A DNA stretch of 18,373 nt, taken from the NCBI GenBank assembly GCA_030595765.1, contig JAUVCJ010000020.1, positions 1 to 18,373 of the forward strand, in the 5' to 3' direction. Positions 6,739-13,567 of the stretch are shown here, in pieces (positions within the stretch are counted from its first letter, which is position 1; each line of letters starts with the position of its first letter). Origin of the DNA: Thermoplasmatota archaeon (GTDB lineage Archaea; Thermoplasmatota; Thermoplasmata; GCA-020350865; JAUVCJ01). A model generated the notes under the pieces. The model saw only the letters and a list, made by a program, of their open reading frames with translations, had not been told where the DNA came from and made no database searches. The position numbers and the translations under genes are program-made.

Positions 6739-7965
6739 TTGGCCGTATGTGAGCTGGATCTAAGCGCAGTGGATGGCTCGGTCATTCACTTCACCCAGGC
6801 GTTTAAGGCTCTGAAAAAGGAAGGATGGAAGACCTTGATACTAGCTCCAGAGCCTTCGTCCAAGCCACCAAATTATCCCCTAGACATAATATATGTGGAT
6901 GCTCCACCCTCAAAGAGCACTGCCATGTCCATGATGCGCAGGCTGGAGGCCTACCAGAGGCATCTTGTAGCGGAATTGCGCTCCGGCCTTGTCAAATTCA
7001 AGCTAGACATCATCTACGTCAGGCAGGGGCTTTTGAACATCGCTCCGGTCCTTGCGTCAGCGCTTAAGGACATCCCGATGATGCTAGAGGTCAATGGAGA
7101 CATTGCAAAGGAGCTTAAGATCGCAGGCTTTTCCAAGGCCATCACCGGGATGTTCAAACTACAGGCCAAGATGGTGTACTCCCGCCCATCCAGCATCATA
7201 ACCGTATCCGAGCATGTATCCACCATGCTTCAGGAAAATTACGGGGTGGAAGCCTCGCGAATAACTGTTATTCCCAACGGTGTTGATATCGATCTGTTCA
7301 AGCCGAAGTCATCAGACCCAGAGCTCAGAGAGAGATATTCAATCCCTGCGAACGCCCCAGTCCTGCTATTCACTGGCTACCTCGTTGGATGGCAGGGCAT
7401 TGACTCCAACATAGCGCTCATGCCAGAGCTTCTGAAACACCATCCAGATCTTAGGTTCCTAATCGTGGGACAGGGGCCTGTCAGGGAAAGCCTGGAGGCT
7501 CAGGCCAGGGAACTAAGAGTATCTGAAAGTGTGATTTTCACTGGACCGGTACCACACACACAGGTGCCCAAATTCATTGGCATCTCCGACATTTGCCTCT
7601 CAGTCAAACCGCCTCTTCTGCCGGGATCGCCGCTAAAGATCCGCGAGTACATGGCATGTGGAAGGCCTGTTATTGCTTCCTGTGGAACAGGCTACGATTT
7701 TGACATGGTAGAGACTGCGAAGGCTGGTTTACTGGTGGACCCATCAGACAATACCCAGACCATCGCTGCCATCCTGAAGTTGCTAGGCGACCCAAGTATT
7801 AGAGAGGAAATGGGGGGTAACGGGAGCCGATATGCCAGAGAGCACTGCTCCTGGGCAAGTGCGGCGATCGCAACCAATTCTGTTGCCCAGGATGTGCTGG
7901 GTTGGAATGGAGATGATGATAAAGATTCTGATAGGAAAGATAATGCCGGGGTGAGCCAGGGATGA
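6739..7965 (+). CDS. Glycosyltransferase family 4 (GT-B fold)
   Basis: A retaining GT-B transferase of the GT4 type, about 408 residues. The N-terminal Rossmann half contains DGSVIHFTQAFKALKKEGW and PDIIYVRQG-like strands. The hinge is marked by ITVIPNGVDIDLFKP, a GT4 hallmark, followed by LLFTGYLVGWQGID and FLIVGQGPVRESLEAQA. The donor-binding motif is the variant SPLKIREYMACGRPVIAS, where the first glutamate of the classical E-x7-E is replaced. The last 20 residues are Asp/Lys/Asn-rich and probably dispensable. TTG 6739 is the first conventional start. However, CTG at 6730 sits six bases after GGAGGT and would restore LRVLAVCEL, the usual 'MRVL' beta-1 opening, so it is a serious alternative. 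The gene overlaps the next transferase by four bases (ATGA). The pair probably adds sugars to one envelope glycolipid or glycoprotein; the donor cannot be inferred. Confidence 0.92.
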   Translation: MAVCELDLSAVDGSVIHFTQAFKALKKEGWKTLILAPEPSSKPPNYPLDIIYVDAPPSKSTAMSMMRRLEAYQRHLVAELRSGLVKFKLDIIYVRQGLLNIAPVLASALKDIPMMLEVNGDIAKELKIAGFSKAITGMFKLQAKMVYSRPSSIITVSEHVSTMLQENYGVEASRITVIPNGVDIDLFKPKSSDPELRERYSIPANAPVLLFTGYLVGWQGIDSNIALMPELLKHHPDLRFLIVGQGPVRESLEAQARELRVSESVIFTGPVPHTQVPKFIGISDICLSVKPPLLPGSPLKIREYMACGRPVIASCGTGYDFDMVETAKAGLLVDPSDNTQTIAAILKLLGDPSIREEMGGNGSRYAREHCSWASAAIATNSVAQDVLGWNGDDDKDSDRKDNAGVSQG

Positions 7966-9065
7966 GGGTTGTCTACATTGCAGAGAAATGCAACATCCAT
8001 GTGGAGCGCATGGCCAACTGGTTCCAGGCCAGAGGGCATGAAGTTCATGTCATGACCCTGCACCCGGACATTCCAACCTTCCACCCAGGCGTAAAGGTAC
8101 ATCTTCTGGAGGTATCTGAGCCAAAATATCTCCCGAGGAGGCTTAAACGGCTTCATCTTCTAAAATCCAGAAAGGTCCTTCGAAAGATAGACCCAGACCT
8201 GATACACGGCCACTACATTACTCAAGCCGGCTTCTACACAGTATTTTCTGGAACAACTGCGCCAACTGTTCTGCTGGCCTGGGGCTCGGACCTGCTGGTA
8301 GAGGCAAGAACATCTCGAATTGACAGACAATTCGCCTCTATTTCCATGCACAGGGCCAGCGCAGTCCTGGCTGACAGTACAGAGCTGCTTGAGCTTGCAA
8401 GAGAGATGGGAGCATCCACCAAGACATCGTTCGAGGCTCAGTGGGGAGTTGATATGCATAGCTTCCGACCAGGCCTGGACACATCCGAATGGCTCCGTAA
8501 GCTTGACCTGGAAGGGTCTGCCCCGATCGTGATATCCACCCGCAATTTCCACCCAGTATATGACCTGGCCACCCTTGTAAGAGCCATACCGCTTGTGCTG
8601 GAGAAGCACCCGGATACCAGATTCCTCCTAAAGGGCACTGGACCCCTACGGAAAAGCCTTGAGAAGCAGGCCAGAGAATTGAAAGTAGAGAAGAGCGTTC
8701 GGTTTCTGGGTCTGGTGGATTACTCCCAGATCCCGAAATTGCTCAATATTGCCAACATTTACATTTCGACCTCGACATCGGATGGCACCTCCATTGCAAT
8801 GCAGGAGGCGATGGCAGTTGGACTCCCGGTCATCGTCACCGACATATTACCCAACCGGTCTTGGGTGACCAGCGGCACCAATGGCCTGCTTTTCGAGTCA
8901 GGAAATCATAAACCTTTAGCATCTGCCATCATCAAGATGCTCGACGACACACCAGGAGCCGAGAGGATGGGAGCCAATAATCGGGAGCTCATGAAGGAGA
9001 GAGGAGACCAGGAGGTATGCATGGGTCAGATAGAAGAGCTGTATCTCAGGCTTATTGGCTCCTGA
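7962..9065 (+). CDS. Glycosyltransferase family 4 (GT-B fold), tandem paralogue
   Basis: A 367-residue GT4 enzyme. The N-terminal half starts MRVVYIAEKCNIHVERMANW and has LIHGHYITQAGFY and LLAWGSDLL, typical acceptor-side strands of GT4. The linker is EAQWGVDMHSFRPG, then VISTRNFHPVYDLATLVRAI and FLLKGTGPLRKSLEKQA. The E-x7-E region is GTSIAMQEAMAVGLPVIVTD, in which the second glutamate-alanine-methionine part is intact. The C-terminal half resembles that of the upstream gene (GP.R.SLE.QAREL.V..SV.F.G in both), so the two probably arose by duplication and then diverged. The ATG overlaps the upstream stop as ATGA, with a purine-rich GGGGTGAGCCAGGG ahead of it, suggesting coupled translation. 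It ends the operon; 152 bases follow before the next promoter-driven gene. Confidence 0.94.
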   Translation: MRVVYIAEKCNIHVERMANWFQARGHEVHVMTLHPDIPTFHPGVKVHLLEVSEPKYLPRRLKRLHLLKSRKVLRKIDPDLIHGHYITQAGFYTVFSGTTAPTVLLAWGSDLLVEARTSRIDRQFASISMHRASAVLADSTELLELAREMGASTKTSFEAQWGVDMHSFRPGLDTSEWLRKLDLEGSAPIVISTRNFHPVYDLATLVRAIPLVLEKHPDTRFLLKGTGPLRKSLEKQARELKVEKSVRFLGLVDYSQIPKLLNIANIYISTSTSDGTSIAMQEAMAVGLPVIVTDILPNRSWVTSGTNGLLFESGNHKPLASAIIKMLDDTPGAERMGANNRELMKERGDQEVCMGQIEELYLRLIGS

Positions 9066-9186
9066 ATGACCAACATAGAGCCCACTATCCTAAATGACCA
9101 CAAATAGCCCGCTTTACTTAAACAACAACAATATGGCTCACCATCCTTTAATCGTACATTAAGCAAATTAGCCTTATGACCGACAC

Positions 9187-9195
9187 TTTATTATA
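9187..9195 (+). promoter_or_regulatory. TATA box of the beta-helix gene (leaderless transcript)
   Basis: TTTATTATA has its centre near 9191, 27 bases before the GTG at 9218. The transcript would begin at or within a base or two of the start codon, and no ribosome site precedes the GTG. Confidence 0.55.
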
Positions 9196-9217
9196 GCCAG
9201 CATTCTATTTTTTTAAC

Positions 9218-10627
9218 GTGACACAGCAACTTTTCGTTAACCGTAGGTTCAGAGGTGGGAATCTCGCACTCAGTTTGTTTGTCACGGTCGGCATCGTTCT
9301 TGTCATGCTTTCCGCCATGCTCATCCAGGGACCACCTTATGTTATCCGTAGCGGCATCGTAATACGGGAGCGAACTGTTTGGATAGATACTCTTGTAACA
9401 GTGGACGAGAGCCTGACCATCATCCCTGGAGCTTCTCTGGTACTCATAAACGTCACACTGTTGTTCGTTGGAGAATACGACGGCCAGAATGGGATATATG
9501 TTGATGGCCTCCTTGAATCGTCCAGAGGGTCCGAATTCATCAGCAAAAACCCTGATGTTCACTTTAATTTCGTAGTGTCTGGCAGGATGCGAATGATCTC
9601 CTCCTATGTGGAAAATGCGAACCGGGGGGTCCAGATAGAAGGCGGAGCAGTTGCATCAATGAGCAATAGTGTGTTCAGGGATGGATTGCTCTACAACATA
9701 TGGAACAATGGCGGTGATACCTACATTCATAACTGTGAGTTCTCAGGAAGCGAAGTATGGCAGGTACTCTCGTTGTACACAGACATCCACATACAGAACT
9801 CAACATTCCATCACGGAAGCAACGCTTTCATCCAGCAACAAGGTGGATTAGCCACCATCTACAACAACACCTTCAGAGACCTGGAAAGGCAGGGGGTCGT
9901 GACACTGGAAGCTAGCGCCATGGTTGTCAACAATGAATTCTCAAATATTGGCTGGTGGGGTATATATTTCCAGCAGGGAAACGGCGAGGTCAGGTCAAAT
10001 CACATCCATGACAACAACGGGAACAAGACATTCTACCATGCAGGTGTGGTTATAAAGAATTCAAATGTCACAGTGATAGGGAACCTTATCGAGAACAATG
10101 CAGATGGAATACAGTTTCTGGAAAACACCCATGGTAAGGCCATTGACAATCGGATTCTAAACAACAGGGGGAGTGGGTTTAGGATCAATCAAAGCCTTGG
10201 GATGATCGAGAGCACAGTGGTCAACGGCTCTGGCTATGCAGACATCCGCATCCAGGGCGGCGATGCTAGACTTCTGAACACGACCTTTAAGACATACAAG
10301 GTCGCAGGTGCAAACACCAATGAACCCAGTACCTCGCTTTTGACTGTAAAATGGTTCCTGGACGTGCGGGTAATCAATGTATCCAGCGCAGGAATATCAC
10401 TTGCTACAGTAACTGTAATTGACCATCTAGATAATGCTCAAGCAGAGGTAACAGATGAGAACGGATGGGTTCGTGGCATGGAGGTGTTTGGATACCAAGA
10501 AGATGAGATCGGCAGAACCAATTTCATGCCCATATCCATTTCTGCAAGCAAGGATGGGCTCTATGCCAGCGGGCAGATCGATTTCGATTATAGTGGACTG
10601 GCAATCCTGATACTAGGAGGTGGATGA
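9218..10627 (+). CDS. Membrane-anchored right-handed parallel beta-helix surface protein
   Basis: A 469-residue secreted or surface protein. Residues 15-38 form a signal anchor (LALSLFVTVGIVLVMLSAML). From about residue 70 to 350 the sequence is built of beta-helix (PbH1-like) coils with regularly placed Asn and short strands, such as IYNNTFRDL, VVNNEFSNI, VRSNHIHDNNG, VIGNLIENNADGIQF, AIDNRILNNRGSGF. Such proteins in archaea are often glycan-binding or S-layer-associated, but no polysaccharide-cleaving residues can be identified. The C-terminal 110 residues look like an Ig/transthyretin-type fold (DVRVINVSSAGISLATVTVIDHLD, then VTDENGWVRG), common as a surface stalk. GTG at 9218 is preferred because the TATA box fits it exactly. 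Many N-x-S/T sites would allow N-glycosylation, which fits the glycosyltransferases just upstream. Confidence 0.85.
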   Translation: MTQQLFVNRRFRGGNLALSLFVTVGIVLVMLSAMLIQGPPYVIRSGIVIRERTVWIDTLVTVDESLTIIPGASLVLINVTLLFVGEYDGQNGIYVDGLLESSRGSEFISKNPDVHFNFVVSGRMRMISSYVENANRGVQIEGGAVASMSNSVFRDGLLYNIWNNGGDTYIHNCEFSGSEVWQVLSLYTDIHIQNSTFHHGSNAFIQQQGGLATIYNNTFRDLERQGVVTLEASAMVVNNEFSNIGWWGIYFQQGNGEVRSNHIHDNNGNKTFYHAGVVIKNSNVTVIGNLIENNADGIQFLENTHGKAIDNRILNNRGSGFRINQSLGMIESTVVNGSGYADIRIQGGDARLLNTTFKTYKVAGANTNEPSTSLLTVKWFLDVRVINVSSAGISLATVTVIDHLDNAQAEVTDENGWVRGMEVFGYQEDEIGRTNFMPISISASKDGLYASGQIDFDYSGLAILILGGG

Positions 10628-11029
10628 TTGTTCCCTCTGTGCCATTTCTTCTTCGGCTACTCACTGACACTTCTTGCCCTGACACTGGTCATTATCTCCC
10701 GCAAGTCTTGGCGAAATTGGCTTATCAAGGGCGAGCATCTCAACATCCTCATTTTCATTTCCATACTTGGAGGAATTTTTGCAGAGCTTCCTGACCTAGA
10801 ATGCCTAATAGGCGGGCTCTATGGGCTCCATGAGAGCATACTTGGAGAGATATGTTTCCTGCACGTCTACCTCGATGCATTAGCCCCTGAGAACGACCTC
10901 ATGAGCCTGTACGAGATGACATACCTATTCTTGGCTGTTAATTTCCATGTAGTTCTACTGATATATGACCCGCTCAACGTGAGAAAGGGGCTGGACAAGG
11001 ACTGGGAAGATGTTCATTACGCCCCATAG
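10628..11029 (+). CDS. Small membrane protein, possibly YdjM/DUF457-like
   Basis: A 133-residue protein that begins at TTG, directly after the stop of the beta-helix gene, with GGAGGTG six bases before it. It has about three hydrophobic segments (residues 3-23, 38-52, 94-112). An early histidine (CHFFFGYSLT) and a conserved-looking acidic pair ELPDLE after GGIFA recall the 'H...G......GG..PDLD' layout of YdjM/DUF457 membrane metal hydrolases, as in the gene at 12859. It is shorter than that family and lacks a clear second histidine pair except HESILGEICFLHVYLD. Function unknown; the tight coupling suggests joint expression with the surface protein. Only 13 bases separate its end from that of the convergent minus-strand gene. 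Confidence 0.65.
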   Translation: MFPLCHFFFGYSLTLLALTLVIISRKSWRNWLIKGEHLNILIFISILGGIFAELPDLECLIGGLYGLHESILGEICFLHVYLDALAPENDLMSLYEMTYLFLAVNFHVVLLIYDPLNVRKGLDKDWEDVHYAP

Positions 11030-11042
11030 AACACATTAGCGC

Positions 11043-11672
11043 TCAATTATCTTCCAGCTCTAGGCTCCAAATTCTGAGCTTATGCACCAAACTGCTTGCG
11101 CTGCGGTAATGGGTCAGAAAACCAAGCAAACAAACAGGCAGGATGAGTAGGGTCAAAACACTATACTGGGTGCTAAAATATTCCAGCTCAAGCCGAACTA
11201 GAAGAAAACCTTGTAGAAGAAAGTAGGAGGAAAGAAATAGCCAGTGGGATGCCTTCAGCCAGGAATTTCGTACCAGCTTCTCAAAATCCCTGAGAAGATG
11301 AAGTCTCGAGGCATTGGTCAATATGCGAACCTGTATCCCCTCCCATTCCTCAAGTTTCCCATTCGGATCCAATTCACCTTCCGAGCCGCTACCTAACTCC
11401 CCATCCAGGCCACCATCTAGCGCTCCGTCCAGTTCTGCACCTTCCATCAGAGCCTTCATCTCCGGCGACAGGGTGTCGAACTGGCTCTTCAGGTACTCCC
11501 TAAACTTCTCACTATGGCTCTTTATGAGAACCATCACCTCGACACCATGATACTTCCAGACCTTGCTAGCTCTGATATATAGGGTGACTGCCACGTATAT
11601 CATCAAAAGTGAGACTATGAATACCCCGGAAACCAGGGAGTCAAGCATCTGCAGGTCGCCAAGAAGGATCAT
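11043..11672 (-). CDS. Hypothetical membrane protein with acidic tetrapeptide-repeat loop
   Basis: A 209-residue protein not assigned to a family. It has an N-terminal membrane helix (about residues 14-33). A soluble segment of about 100 residues follows, with a Glu/Asp/Gly-rich run (AELDGALDGGLDGELGSGSE). Two more hydrophobic helices lie at about 143-160 and 167-185 (LFLSSYFLLQGFLLVRL and LTLLILPVCLLGFL). The acidic run has four-residue periodicity, mirrored by a 12-bp repeat in the DNA. The ATG at 11672 lies 12 bases after the nucleoside phosphorylase stop, with GAGGT six bases upstream, so the two form an operon. Nothing in the sequence ties its function to nucleoside salvage. Confidence 0.7.
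   Translation of the reverse strand: MILLGDLQMLDSLVSGVFIVSLLMIYVAVTLYIRASKVWKYHGVEVMVLIKSHSEKFREYLKSQFDTLSPEMKALMEGAELDGALDGGLDGELGSGSEGELDPNGKLEEWEGIQVRILTNASRLHLLRDFEKLVRNSWLKASHWLFLSSYFLLQGFLLVRLELEYFSTQYSVLTLLILPVCLLGFLTHYRSASSLVHKLRIWSLELEDN
11359..11442 (+). repeat. Imperfect 12-bp tandem repeat inside the 209-aa membrane protein gene
   Basis: Seven 12-bp units line up on the plus strand, among them AACTCCCCATCC, AGGCCACCATCT, AGCGCTCCGTCC and AGTTCTGCACCT. They share a rough pattern AGN NCC NYC C. On the coding (minus) strand each unit gives one acidic tetrapeptide such as DGAL, DGGL or DGEL. Confidence 0.55.
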
Positions 11673-11684
11673 GTATTACCTCGT

Positions 11685-12470
11685 TCAAGCCTTGGCGTTC
11701 TCGAGTGCCTTTGCGCACTCACATTTTCTGCAGCCAGTTAAGATCTTTGGCAGTGTAGATTCAAGAAGGGAACGAACCTGGCCAAGGTTCTTTTGCATAA
11801 CACTGATAATATCCTGAATGCTTACCACATGCTCCTTCCAGACATCGTAATCGGTTATCATGGATATATTGACATAGCACATCTCAAGCTCCCGAGCAAG
11901 CGGCGCTTCCGGCACCAAGGTCATGCCAACCACATCTGCGTAATCCTGAAACATCTTACTTTCAGCCTTTGTTGAAAAGCGCGGTCCTTCGATGCAAGCG
12001 TAAGTGCCCTCTTGATGGATGGGAAGTCCAAGGCGTTCTCCCTCTATGTAGAACAGCTCTCTAAGGTCCTTGCAAAATGGCTCGGCAACCGATATGTGAT
12101 AGGTTGCGCCTTGATTGTAGAAGGAATACTTGCGATCCTTTGTAAAGTCAACGAACTGATCCAGAACAACAAGCTCGCCTGGATGCAGACCCTCTTTAAG
12201 GGACCCACAGGTGGATGTGGAGATTATGTGCTCGACCCCCAGCTCCTTTAAGGCCCATAAATTGGCTCTGTATGGCACCATGTGAGGGGGATATACATGA
12301 CCCTGGCCATGCCTCTCAAGGAATGCCACCTTCACCCCTGCAAGCTCCCCTATCAGAATGGGTGCTGATGGATTGCCGTATGGTGTGCCTGGAGTTACCT
12401 CTTCCTCAACCTTGAACATGCTTGGGTCATAAGCGCCGGACCCGCCGATGATTGCAATTTTAACACTCAT
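11685..12470 (-). CDS. S-methyl-5'-thioadenosine/purine nucleoside phosphorylase (MTAP family)
   Basis: Cleaves methylthioadenosine, methylthioinosine or purine nucleosides with phosphate, in methionine/purine salvage. The 261-residue protein has the family landmarks in order: IAIIGGSGAYD (phosphate loop), GTPYGNPS, FLERHGQGHVYPPH, HIISTSTCGSL, PGELVVLDQFVDFT, the signature GMTLVPEAPLARE and MITDYDVW. The C-terminus carries a CRKCEC cysteine cluster, common in archaeal members and linked to disulfide stabilisation in thermophilic relatives. The aspartate of TDYD fits a 6-aminopurine or methylthio-inosine enzyme; which substrate is used cannot be decided. ATG 12470 is chosen because GAGGT lies six bases before it; the frame is open for 23 more codons without a better start. 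First gene of a two-gene minus-strand operon. Confidence 0.93.
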   Translation of the reverse strand: MSVKIAIIGGSGAYDPSMFKVEEEVTPGTPYGNPSAPILIGELAGVKVAFLERHGQGHVYPPHMVPYRANLWALKELGVEHIISTSTCGSLKEGLHPGELVVLDQFVDFTKDRKYSFYNQGATYHISVAEPFCKDLRELFYIEGERLGLPIHQEGTYACIEGPRFSTKAESKMFQDYADVVGMTLVPEAPLARELEMCYVNISMITDYDVWKEHVVSIQDIISVMQKNLGQVRSLLESTLPKILTGCRKCECAKALENAKA

Positions 12471-12660
12471 TGAACAACCTCGTAAAATTTTGATTACGCC
12501 ACTCCATTGCAAGACTGGGATTTTAGAGTTTGGGTGCAACAGAGCTGGCGAATCGACATTGAGGGCTCGCAGGCAAGATAGGGCTGATGGGTGGTGTTGG
12601 ATGGTGATATTGGAGGTTAGAGTTGAAGAGTTATGCTGGAGTTGAGGAGCTATATTGCCT
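12471..12660. other. Upstream region of the phosphorylase gene
   Basis: No gene seen. A weak TATA-like TCTAAAAT on the minus strand near 12515-12523 could serve the phosphorylase gene with a leader of roughly 20-30 bases. The right part (from about 12610) already contains degenerate copies of the GTTRRR hexamer, such as GTTAGAGTTGAAGAGTT. Confidence 0.3.
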
Positions 12661-12666
12661 GGTGGA

Positions 12667-12810
12667 GTTGGGGTTGAGGTTGGGGTTGAGGTTGGGGTTG
12701 GGGTTGAGGTTGAGGTTGAGGTTGGAGTTGAGGTTAGAGTTGAGGTTGAGGTTGAGGTTGAGGTTGAGGTTGGAGTTGAGGTTGGAGTTGGGGTTGGAGT
12801 TGGGGTTGGA
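12667..12810 (+). repeat. GTTRRR hexanucleotide tandem repeat
   Basis: Twenty-four uninterrupted hexamers all begin GTT and end in three purines: GTTGAG most often, then GTTGGG, GTTGGA and one GTTAGA. A degenerate shoulder extends left to about 12610. All purine/T asymmetry is on the plus strand, which has many GG and GGGG runs and so might form G-quadruplex or other unusual structures. It sits between divergent genes and ends some 15 bases before the promoter of the YdjM-like gene. Each reading frame across it is open simply because of the repeat. Confidence 0.92.
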
Positions 12811-12819
12811 GTTTTTGGC

Positions 12820-12833
12820 AGGAAAATTTAATA
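12820..12833 (+). promoter_or_regulatory. BRE/TATA of the YdjM-like gene (near-leaderless transcript)
   Basis: AGGAAAATTTAATAG: an A-rich BRE followed by TTTAATA with its centre near 12829. Initiation about 26 bases on falls within a few bases of the ATG at 12859, and no ribosome site precedes it. Confidence 0.5.
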
Positions 12834-12858
12834 GTGCTTCAGGGCTTATTTTGATCAA

Positions 12859-13470
12859 ATGTTCATACTAGCACACCTCGGATTCACCCTGGCCCTGTTC
12901 TATGTCATTCTGAGAAGGTTCTCACATGGCCAGAGCCTGGATTATCGCCTGGTTCTCTTGGGAGCTGTGCTTCCAGACCTTATTGACAAGTTCGTTGGCC
13001 ACGTCCTTTTACCCATCGGCAATGGAAGAATATTCGCCCACGGCCTTCTTTTCATTGTCTTCCTGGCAGGATTGGGCCTTGGTGATTGGCTCACACGGCG
13101 TCGTTTTGTTGCCACTTATGCTAGCACTGGCATTAGTCTTGAAAATGGCTCCAACGTTAAATCTGATGTTAGCCACAGAGCTAGCCTTCTTACAGCCCCG
13201 GCATTTACAGTTGCGATTGCAGCCAGTTTCCATTTGTTCCTTGACCAAATGTGGATGGATCCGGCATCATTGTACTGGCCTGCTCTTGGATGGGAGTTTT
13301 CCACTCACCATTTTGACACTACCAACTGGATCATATCTCTTTTCACCGAGCCCTATGTATACGGAACCGAGATTCTAGGAGCTCTGTGCCTCCTGGCAAT
13401 AGGCTTGCAGAATGGACTCCTTTCAGTCATGGGGTTAAAACAGTTCCTCCGAGACGGGAAGCTTGAATGA
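12859..13470 (+). CDS. YdjM/DUF457-type membrane-bound metal-dependent hydrolase
   Basis: A 203-residue polytopic membrane protein. The family features are present: HLGFTLALFYVI at the start, GAVLPDLIDKFVGH with the conserved PDL-D, RIFAHGLLF with histidine, and later SFHLFLDQMW with the HxxxD that completes the presumed metal site. Hydrophobic helices lie at about residues 2-18, 30-45, 58-75, 112-130 and 171-188. The Escherichia coli member YdjM is a LexA-regulated inner-membrane protein of unproven substrate, and the archaeal role is unknown. Between helices three and four there is a non-conserved loop (about residues 88-111) rich in Ser/Asn/Val, whose DNA shows a weak 12-bp periodicity. 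The ATG at 12859 follows a TATA box at leaderless distance. The GTTRRR tract ends immediately before that promoter. Confidence 0.82.
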   Translation: MFILAHLGFTLALFYVILRRFSHGQSLDYRLVLLGAVLPDLIDKFVGHVLLPIGNGRIFAHGLLFIVFLAGLGLGDWLTRRRFVATYASTGISLENGSNVKSDVSHRASLLTAPAFTVAIAASFHLFLDQMWMDPASLYWPALGWEFSTHHFDTTNWIISLFTEPYVYGTEILGALCLLAIGLQNGLLSVMGLKQFLRDGKLE

Positions 13471-13524
13471 TATCACTGCCAGCAGCAACAAGAGCTTAGA
13501 TGTGCCAGAGATGCATGAATGATG

Positions 13525-13532
13525 TTTATATA
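13525..13532 (+). promoter_or_regulatory. TATA box of the MgtC/SapB gene
   Basis: TTTATATA has its centre near 13529, giving a start near 13555. GGTGA at 13556-13560 then lies seven bases before the ATG at 13568, so this gene uses a very short leader with a ribosome site. Confidence 0.6.
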
Positions 13533-13567
13533 CCCTCTGCCTGATATCTAATAACGGTGATCAAGAC

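Noticed and set aside
5751..9065. Mobile element or defence island around the glycosyltransferases
   Set aside because: No transposase, integrase, nuclease, toxin or terminal repeats; gene spacing and composition look like the rest of the window.
12667..12810. Telomere-like array or CRISPR array
   Set aside because: Units are six bases with no spacers, lie inside a chromosome between two genes, and archaea do not have such telomeres. It is a simple tandem repeat.
12631..12858. Minus-strand ORF of Asn-Leu/Asn-Pro/Asn-Ser dipeptides and plus-strand ORF of Leu-Arg/Leu-Gly dipeptides
   Set aside because: A hexamer repeat without stop codons is open in every frame by construction. The minus ORF starts inside the neighbouring gene's promoter and has no ribosome site.
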